This document shows, piece by piece, positions 12,542-12,910 of a DNA stretch of 12,910 nucleotides (position 1 is its first letter; the number at the start of each line of letters is the position of its first letter). A program made the translations under genes and the position numbers. The notes under the pieces were generated by a model, which had not been told where the DNA came from, searched no databases, and saw only the letters and a list, made by a program, of their open reading frames with translations. Source of the stretch: Alphaproteobacteria bacterium HGW-Alphaproteobacteria-13 (GTDB lineage Bacteria > Pseudomonadota > Alphaproteobacteria > Sphingomonadales > Sphingomonadaceae); assembly GCA_002842935.1 (NCBI GenBank), contig PHEM01000058.1:1-12910 (forward strand), given 5' to 3'.

Positions 12542-12910
12542 ATGCTCTTCGTGTCTCGCCCGTCGTGCATCAAGCGCCTGCTGGTCATCGAGGATGATCC
12601 GCTGGTGGCGTTCGACAATGAGCGGACGCTGCAACATGGCGGCTATGATGTCGTCGCGACGGTCGATTCGGGCGAGGCGGCGGTCGCCATCCTGGCCTCG
12701 CAGCCTGTCGAGGCGATCGTCCTCGACCTCGACCTCGCGGGGCATATGACAGGGCGCGACGTCGCCCGCATCGCGCGCGATCGCGGCATCGCCGTGCTGC
12801 TCGTCACGGGCCGGTGCCCCACCGACGCCGCCGACATCGCGCTCGCCTGCCTCGACAAGCCGCACAGCGCCTCCGCGCTGCTTCATGCGCTGCGCGCGCT
12901 CGAGGCGATG
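12542..12910 (+). CDS. Single-domain response regulator (receiver domain; 3' end outside window)
   Basis: This is a CheY-like receiver domain expected to accept phosphate from a histidine kinase. The 123 visible residues run open to the window edge. Key residues are present: the acidic pair in VIEDDPLVAFDNE (D18, D19), the phospho-acceptor D62 in IVLDLDLAG, T89 in LLVTGR and K106 in CLDKPHSASAL. The receiver fold is essentially complete by residue 123, so either the protein ends soon after (single-domain type) or an output domain lies beyond the window. The start ATG at 12542 has a clear Shine-Dalgarno AAGGAG (12531-12536) 5 nt upstream. It diverges from rluB with 154 nt between starts and has an EcfG-type promoter match upstream. 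The VTGR motif partly resembles the FATGY motif of alphaproteobacterial stress regulators but is not the full version. Confidence 0.85.
   Translation, partial: MLFVSRPSCIKRLLVIEDDPLVAFDNERTLQHGGYDVVATVDSGEAAVAILASQPVEAIVLDLDLAGHMTGRDVARIARDRGIAVLLVTGRCPTDAADIALACLDKPHSASALLHALRALEAM

Overview
The window is a compact, GC-rich chromosomal segment of an alphaproteobacterium. It is most likely a sphingomonad (Sphingomonadales, Sphingopyxis/Sphingomonas-like). The basis is recognition of gene content and of several intergenic palindromic repeat families that I associate with this order; no search was run. Nearly all of it is core-genome housekeeping sequence. I see no phage, transposase, CRISPR array or evident defence or secretion island.

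Layout. Positions 1-5449 (+) carry a glycolytic and housekeeping run: the 3' part of gap, then pgk, a class I fructose-bisphosphate aldolase gene, thiE, efp and an inositol-monophosphatase (suhB-like) gene. A tRNA-Ala(CGC) gene follows at 5536-5611 (+). uvrD (5630-7939, -) converges on the tRNA and diverges from rlpA (8018-8587, +). A DUF2520/Rossmann dehydrogenase-like gene (8580-9410, -) overlaps the rlpA tail by 8 nt and diverges from an MHS-type major facilitator gene (9613-10893, +). rsmD (11018-11560, -) and an rluB-type pseudouridine synthase gene (11557-12387, -) overlap by ATGA and form a small ribosomal-RNA modification operon. A single-domain response regulator (12542 to the window end, +) diverges from rluB and is open at the right edge.

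How the genes relate. Gap, Pgk and aldolase catalyse consecutive or adjacent steps of lower glycolysis/gluconeogenesis. RsmD and the RluB-like enzyme modify rRNA. EF-P, tRNA-Ala, RsmD and RluB all serve translation. UvrD acts in DNA repair and RlpA in the cell envelope.

Non-coding signals are the main interest. Upstream of uvrD there is an exact match to the alphaproteobacterial LexA box GTTC-N7-GTTC. Upstream of the response regulator there is an exact match to the general-stress sigma factor (EcfG) promoter pattern GGAAC-N16-CGTT. Three families of long palindromes, one of them in two copies (five elements if the 3728-3834 palindrome is counted as a further family), lie in the intergenic gaps; one overlaps the pgk ribosome-binding region. 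An 11-bp hairpin sits against the Shine-Dalgarno of the MFS gene. I found no convincing undescribed system among the protein-coding genes.
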